From positions 1-10,185 of the forward strand of contig USEH01000065.1 in the NCBI GenBank assembly GCA_900553675.1: a stretch of DNA of 10,185 nucleotides. Direction: 5' to 3'. The translations under genes were made by a program, and so were the position numbers. Each line of letters opens with the position of its first letter. Positions within the stretch are counted from its first letter, which is position 1. This DNA comes from an uncultured Ruminococcus sp. GTDB lineage: Bacteria > Bacillota > Clostridia > Oscillospirales > Ruminococcaceae. The notes under the pieces were generated by a model. The model had not been told where the DNA came from. It ran no database searches and was given only the letters and a program-made list of their open reading frames with translations. Shown here one piece after another: positions 7,813-10,185 of the stretch.

Positions 7813-7842
7813 TATGCGTATGAGTATGAGTATGAGTATGTG
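7813..7842. repeat. Hexamer tandem repeat in the peptidase leader
   Basis: Five consecutive 6-base units reading TATGCG, TATGAG, TATGAG, TATGAG, TATGTG on the + strand, three of them perfect. The repeat lies about 55-80 bases upstream of the peptidase ATG and 20 or more bases downstream of the predicted transcription start, so in the untranslated leader. Between it and the ribosome site is a small CCGCC/GGCGG hairpin (7796-7811). Unit number could vary by slippage. Confidence 0.85.
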
Positions 7843-7869
7843 TGAAGCGTTTTTGCGTAATTTATGGTC

Positions 7870-7898
7870 ATTATACCATATTATCTTCATCAATTCAA
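7870..7898 (-). promoter_or_regulatory. Sigma-A promoter of the peptidase-GNAT operon
   Basis: On the - strand, TTGAAT (7898-7893) and a perfect TATAAT (7875-7870) are separated by exactly 17 bases. Transcription should start near 7862, leaving a leader of about 100 bases before the ATG at 7760. This placement rules out the longer open frame start at 7871. Confidence 0.82.
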
Positions 7899-7910
7899 TA
7901 GTTTTTTGTG

Positions 7911-7978
7911 AAAAAAGGTGATGATTCGTGCCGAAAAGGCATCATACCGCCGCCTTATCCGCCACGAAAATCATCACC
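7911..7978 (-). terminator. Rho-independent terminator after the small membrane gene
   Basis: On the - strand GGTGATGATTTTCGTG (7978-7963) pairs with CACGAATCATCACC (7930-7917), a 14-bp stem with a two-base bulge and a 32-base internal part that holds a short GCC/GGC hairpin. Six Ts follow at 7916-7911. No T run follows on the + strand, so it is directional. It lies 43 bases past the stop at 8022 and ends only 12 bases before the peptidase -35 box, insulating that promoter. Confidence 0.8.
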
Positions 7979-8021
7979 AGAAGTTACGCATTGCTTCAGC
8001 TACTATCCAAGTCGGCTATTT

Positions 8022-8192
8022 TTAGGTTCTTTCCGTCATAACAAAGTGGATAAGAAAAGCAGCCGCATTGAATGTAAGACCGAGCATAAGAAACGTTTTG
8101 CTGCGGGCACTCTCGTGGAAAATACATATGCCAAAGCAAACAATAGCGGCAATCACGAGCAGTATTTTTAGTATTGTCAGCGCTTTTATCAT
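8022..8192 (-). CDS. Small two-helix membrane protein (56 residues)
   Basis: 56 codons from an ATG preceded by an excellent GGAGGTGA ribosome site (8204-8197). The protein starts MIKALTILKILLVIAAIVCF and continues through a short charged turn (HESARSK) into a second hydrophobic stretch LMLGLTFNAAAFLIHFVM, ending in TERT. This predicts two membrane helices, at about residues 5-25 and 33-52, with a hairpin topology. Codon use and third-position composition look like real coding sequence, and a terminator follows within 45 bases. It is the last gene of the unit headed by the XRE regulator, behind the four-helix membrane protein. I do not recognise the family. A function in the membrane together with the neighbour is only a guess from position. 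Confidence 0.72.
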   Translation of the reverse strand: MIKALTILKILLVIAAIVCFGICIFHESARSKTFLMLGLTFNAAAFLIHFVMTERT

Positions 8193-8372
8193 GCTCTCAC
8201 CTCCCCGAAAGCTAATTAAACAGAAGTCCGGCGTTTACGTCCCTAAACTGCAAGCGAAAGCAAAAGACAGCACACATAGCTTTCCCACATATCAAAAATA
8301 TCCCAAAGACGAAGTAAACGCGGCAGACGGCAAAACAGACCGGCGACCACCACCCGCTTGGAGCCGTCTGCT
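8193..8372 (-). other. Structured gap before the small membrane gene; possible extra small frame
   Basis: 180 bases between two - strand genes hold two adjacent long-range inverted repeats: GCAGACGGC/GCCGTCTGC (8371-8363 with 8331-8323, both nine bases perfect) and GCGTTTAC/GTAAACGC (8321-8314 with 8238-8231, eight perfect, plus a GTC/GAC extension). A transcript would fold into two neighbouring stem structures just before the ribosome site of the 56-residue gene. There is no T run after the first stem. A frame of 54 residues also crosses the gap (8376-8212): its GTG overlaps the upstream stop as GTGA, and the product is Cys- and Phe-rich (SPVCFAVCRVYFVFGIFLIC). Its codons differ from those of the neighbours and it has no clear ribosome site, so I do not call it a gene. 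I matched no known riboswitch class. Confidence 0.45.
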
Positions 8373-8810
8373 TCACATTATTTTACTATAAATAGCCTTA
8401 AGCACACAGCAGATAACAAGCTGAGCCACAGCCGCTAATATCAAAGTCTTGCTGACCGTCTCGTTGGGCGAGATAAGCCCCGCGACTATCATCGCCTCTG
8501 AGAGATATATAACCACCGGGTGTCCCGACTTTATGCGTATCGCAGCGGCGCGCTCGTCGTTTTCGGCGATGAAGGCGGCTTTCAGCTTTTCGTCGTCGCG
8601 AAGTCTTCGGATATCTATAATCATCAACCCGATAAAGGATATCACTATTATCGGGATAAAACCGATAAGAAAGCCCTGCTTAAATTCGGGAATCCCGCCG
8701 ATAACAAACACCTTTACAATAAATGCCGCCACAATCAGCACCGCAAAAGTGGCGCAGGCGATTATTCTTTTCTTAACTTCTTTTCTGTACTTTTCCAGAT
8801 TTTTCTCCAT
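8373..8810 (-). CDS. Four-helix membrane protein, partner of XRE regulator
   Basis: 145 residues with four predicted membrane helices at about 16-38, 45-66, 98-114 and 120-141, and a basic N-terminus on the cytosolic side. Between helices 2 and 3 is a conserved-looking cytosolic stretch, DDEKLKAAFIAENDERAAAIR (split around residues 72-92), with the Glu-Asn-Asp-Glu-Arg core. I recall this feature from small membrane proteins that follow YozG-type XRE regulators in Firmicutes (DUF2178 and DUF6442-like groups). The exact family cannot be settled without a profile search. The start ATG has a TAAGGT site eight bases upstream. It lies 68 bases downstream of the XRE gene, within the same transcript. 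The role is unknown; such pairs may respond to membrane or cell-surface stress, which is speculation. Confidence 0.78.
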   Translation of the reverse strand: MEKNLEKYRKEVKKRIIACATFAVLIVAAFIVKVFVIGGIPEFKQGFLIGFIPIIVISFIGLMIIDIRRLRDDEKLKAAFIAENDERAAAIRIKSGHPVVIYLSEAMIVAGLISPNETVSKTLILAAVAQLVICCVLKAIYSKIM

Positions 8811-8878
8811 GACTATTACCTTACCTTTCTTAAATCACAAATCCGTGCCGGCTTGAGGGCATTTTGCTCCAAGCCCGA

Positions 8879-9085
8879 CTAATCAATATCATATTCCGAC
8901 AAATCGAAAACCTCTTCAATGCTCAGCCCGAAGCATTTCGCTATTTTATACGCCAGCGGCAGGGAGGCGATATACTTCCCTGTTTCTATCGAGGTTATGG
9001 TCTGCCTTGTTGTTCCCACAGCCATTGCAAGCTCTTCCTGAGACATCTTTTTAAGCTTGCGAAGCTCTTTGATTTTAGTTTCCAT
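8879..9085 (-). CDS. Small XRE-family (YozG-like) transcriptional regulator
   Basis: 68 residues, almost entirely one Cro/C1-type helix-turn-helix domain; residues 15-34 (SQEELAMAVGTTRQTITSIE) are the two DNA-contacting helices. The ending CFGLSIEEVFDLSE is typical of the YozG-like stand-alone regulators. A GTG six bases upstream (9091) would add two residues but overlaps the GGAGG ribosome site (9095-9091), so the ATG at 9085, five bases after that site, is the start. It heads a unit with the four-helix protein and the 56-residue membrane protein. Its promoter is surrounded by TTTGCAAAG/AAAGT-ACTTT dyads, so it probably represses its own transcription; autoregulation is known for related regulators and inferred here. 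Confidence 0.92.
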   Translation of the reverse strand: METKIKELRKLKKMSQEELAMAVGTTRQTITSIETGKYIASLPLAYKIAKCFGLSIEEVFDLSEYDID

Positions 9086-9105
9086 ATCCACCTCCGGATT
9101 TATTT

Positions 9106-9172
9106 TGTAAAGTCAACTTTGCATTTTTAGTATAGCATACTTTGCAAAGAATGTCAAGTAGGCTTTGCAAAA
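9106..9172 (-). promoter_or_regulatory. XRE operon promoter with three operator-like dyads
   Basis: On the - strand TTGACA (9157-9152), a 17-base spacer and TATACT (9134-9129) form a near-consensus sigma-A promoter. Three dyads surround it. TGTAAAGTCAACTTTGCA (9106-9123) lies at the likely transcription start. The perfect palindrome CTTTGCAAAG (9140-9149) lies in the spacer. CTTTGCAAAA (9163-9172) lies upstream of -35. The centres are about 30 and 23 bases apart. This fits repression by the encoded XRE protein; binding is inferred. Confidence 0.8.
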
Positions 9173-9185
9173 TTTTTTGGGATAT

Positions 9186-9223
9186 AAAAATGCCCTCCGA
9201 GAAGCATTTTAAATCTCAGAGGG
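9186..9223 (-). terminator. Rho-independent terminator after the antitoxin gene
   Basis: On the - strand CCCTCTGAGA (9223-9214) pairs with TCTCGGAGGG (9202-9193), ten pairs with one T-G wobble and an 11-base loop, followed by CA and TTTTT (9190-9186). It lies 37 bases past the antitoxin stop and just before the third operator-like site of the next unit. A weak CCGC/GCGG hairpin closer to the stop (about 9246-9257) has no good T run. Confidence 0.82.
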
Positions 9224-9259
9224 GTTATACTCGTCTGCAAAATATCCGCATAAGCGGCT

Positions 9260-9640
9260 TTACTGCTGCTTATCCTGATCCAGCGGAACGATTGCAAGCG
9301 TTTTGCCCAGCGGGACCAACAGCTTAATCAGCGTATCTATCTGCGGGCTGGTGATTCCCCTTTCCATACGCGCAATAACCGGCTGCTTTACTCCGCTCAG
9401 TTCTTCGAGCTTTTTCTGACTTATATTTTTTTCCTGCCTTACTTTTATCAGCTCGCCTATTAAAGCTACTCTTAAATTGCTGGCGGCGATTTCTTCCTCG
9501 GTCAAATAGCCTTCATCCAAAAGCTGCTTTTCAAGTTCGTCCCATGTTCCGCCGATTGCGGCGTCACCGCGTTCCAAAAGATCTGCGTAATTTGCCGTTG
9601 CTTGCTTTATGGCTTCGTTATATTCTTTATTTCTTCTCAT
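9260..9640 (-). CDS. higA: HigA-type XRE antitoxin
   Basis: 126 residues. Residues 63-118 form an XRE helix-turn-helix domain, with [20 protein letters not shown] (74-93) as the DNA-binding helices, and the domain ends in TLAIVPL. The N-terminal 60 residues are helical and acidic, a likely toxin-binding part as in HigA antitoxins that follow Gp49-like toxins. The ATG at 9640 has an AAAGGGG ribosome site (9655-9649) eight bases upstream. The toxin frame directly upstream overlaps this start by 14 bases, the usual toxin-first order of higBA loci. The antitoxin should neutralise the toxin by direct contact and repress the shared promoter. Here the antitoxin is intact although the toxin is broken, so it may persist only as a regulator or an orphan. 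Assignment to the HigA class relies on gene order and similarity by eye. Confidence 0.87.
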   Translation of the reverse strand: MRRNKEYNEAIKQATANYADLLERGDAAIGGTWDELEKQLLDEGYLTEEEIAASNLRVALIGELIKVRQEKNISQKKLEELSGVKQPVIARMERGITSPQIDTLIKLLVPLGKTLAIVPLDQDKQQ

Positions 9641-9993
9641 TGTATATGCCCCTTTCTATAAGGTCTGCAAGCTCGCGCTTGGCTTTATCAATTTCCCCTA
9701 CGGGTGTCTTCTGCGTTTTCTTCATAAATTGGTGAAGCAATACAAAGCTTCCGTTGTGCCATGCCACAAAAGTATCCTGTCCCTAAGTGGTCTAAGTTCC
9801 CAAATTTCGCCGTCAAGGTGTTTAATATACGGTTCTTTGAGCTGTAAACCATACTCTTTTAGTGCCTTGATATAGTCCATTATTTTATTGAATTTGATAC
9901 GGCTATCCTTATCATTTTTCTCGCAAGCGCTGAAATATAGTCGTATGCCGGTCTGTTTCCGCTTTTATCTTCGTAAAAATATATATCGTGCAA
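9627..9993 (-). pseudogene. higB: HigB/Gp49-like (RelE superfamily) toxin, broken by two frameshifts
   Basis: Reading three frames in turn gives one continuous toxin of about 122 residues. A TTG start at 9993 (ribosome site GGAAAGGGG just upstream) gives [20 protein letters not shown]. The second frame gives [20 protein letters not shown] and [16 protein letters not shown]. The third gives [20 protein letters not shown] to the stop at 9627. This is the layout of phage-derived Gp49-like/HigB mRNA-cleaving toxins (PF05973): W-E-L-R-x-x-x-x-x-x-R-I, then the A-W-H/G-x-x-x-x-L-L-H-x-F-x-K-K core. Both shifts are one missing base: in the run of five As at 9919-9915 and in the run of four Ts at 9771-9768 (- strand reading). 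As sequenced, the longest piece is about 52 residues and cannot form an active toxin. Sequencing error in homopolymers is the main alternative. Confidence 0.82.
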
Positions 9994-10016
9994 GTATCTT
10001 TCCCCTTTCCTTTATC

Positions 10017-10057
10017 ATTATACTCAAAAGTTATCGCTTTGTCAAGTACTTTTAAGT
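10017..10057 (-). promoter_or_regulatory. higBA promoter (perfect consensus) with overlapping operator
   Basis: On the - strand TTGACA (10045-10040) and TATAAT (10022-10017) are both perfect, with a 17-base spacer. Transcription should start near 10010, only about 17 bases before the toxin TTG. An inverted repeat brackets the -35 and spacer: ACTTAAAAGT (10057-10048) and ACTTTTGAGT (10031-10022), ten-base arms with one mismatch, 16 bases apart. It is the likely HigA operator. Confidence 0.82.
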
Positions 10058-10185
10058 TATTAATCTGAGATTTTCGTGAGGATGCCTTCTCCGCTTATCT
10101 TGCATTTCAATACAATGGCAAAAAGATATTTAGTGAAGAGATAAGAGAGAAAAGAGAAAAGAGAAAAGTACAAAAATAAGAGCCG
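10058..10185. repeat. Gene-free right edge with a 7-base tandem repeat
   Basis: No convincing gene is seen upstream of the higBA promoter. The stretch is A/G-rich on the + strand and holds three perfect copies of GAGAAAA (10147-10167) next to a GAGA run. A short ATG frame at about 10117 stops after nine codons. The repeat may be simple sequence without function. Confidence 0.5.

Noticed and set aside
7813..7842. Hexamer repeat as a CRISPR-like array or iteron origin.
   Set aside because: Units are contiguous with no spacers, too short for iterons, and there is no replication or Cas gene nearby.
7761..7871. N-terminal extension of the peptidase with a Ser-Tyr repeat starting at 7871.
   Set aside because: The start lies in the -10 box of a good promoter, has no ribosome site, and the extension is only the translation of the hexamer repeat. 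The ATG at 7760 has a good site.
8212..8376. 54-residue GTG frame between the two membrane genes as a real gene.
   Set aside because: The GTGA overlap is suggestive, but it has no ribosome site, unusual codons for the neighbourhood and strong inverted repeats; recorded only as a possibility.
8850..8875. GGCTTG/CAAGCC hairpin between the XRE gene and the four-helix gene as a terminator.
   Set aside because: Only six pairs with a 14-base loop and no T run on the - strand; the genes probably remain co-transcribed.
8449..8882. + strand frames of 135 and 120 residues opposite the four-helix protein.
   Set aside because: Antisense to a gene with a clear membrane pattern, ribosome site and operon context; their products look like reversed hydrophobic codons.
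9544..9875. + strand frames of 63 and 88 residues across the toxin region.
   Set aside because: They lie opposite the broken toxin, whose reconstructed protein is far more family-like; they exist because the true frame is split.

Overview
The window reads as chromosomal DNA of an anaerobic Firmicute, probably a gut Clostridium-relative (Oscillospiraceae/Ruminococcaceae type). This rests on strong GGAGG-type ribosome sites, sigma-A promoters with 17-bp spacers, a desulfoferrodoxin, an M16C peptidase, cadherin-like domains and a hairpin-rich intergenic repeat of a kind I associate with that group. The taxonomic call is an inference from style; no marker gene proves it.

Left part (1-3572, all +): the 3' end of ribulose-phosphate 3-epimerase; a membrane-anchored protein with a degenerate DUF4015-type glycoside-hydrolase-like domain; a secreted, membrane-anchored cadherin-like beta-sandwich protein; and an MgtE magnesium transporter. 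The genes are packed tightly and look like one operon. Codon choice changes abruptly inside mgtE near 3200.

Middle (3573-7900): a class I superoxide reductase (desulfoferrodoxin, +) faces a convergent two-gene unit on the - strand, made of an M16C zinc peptidase and a GNAT acetyltransferase coupled by an ATGA overlap. The 387-base gap between the convergent genes holds two copies of one 16-bp-stem hairpin flanking a multi-hairpin repeat. The peptidase has a clear promoter at 7870-7898 and a leader with a TATGAG hexamer repeat.

Right part (7900-10185, all -): two regulatory modules. One is a small XRE repressor with a four-helix membrane protein and a previously uncalled 56-residue two-helix membrane protein, preceded by a 180-base structured gap. 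Its promoter is surrounded by three operator-like dyads. The other is a HigB-HigA type toxin-antitoxin locus under a perfect TTGACA-17-TATAAT promoter with a 10-bp inverted repeat across it. The antitoxin is intact, but the toxin frame is broken twice, each time by one missing base in a homopolymer. Rho-independent terminators at 9186-9223 and 7911-7978 separate the units.

No tRNA, rRNA, CRISPR array, transposase or phage gene was seen. The most useful items are the broken toxin, the new small membrane gene with its structured leader, the duplicated hairpin element, and the codon-usage break in mgtE.
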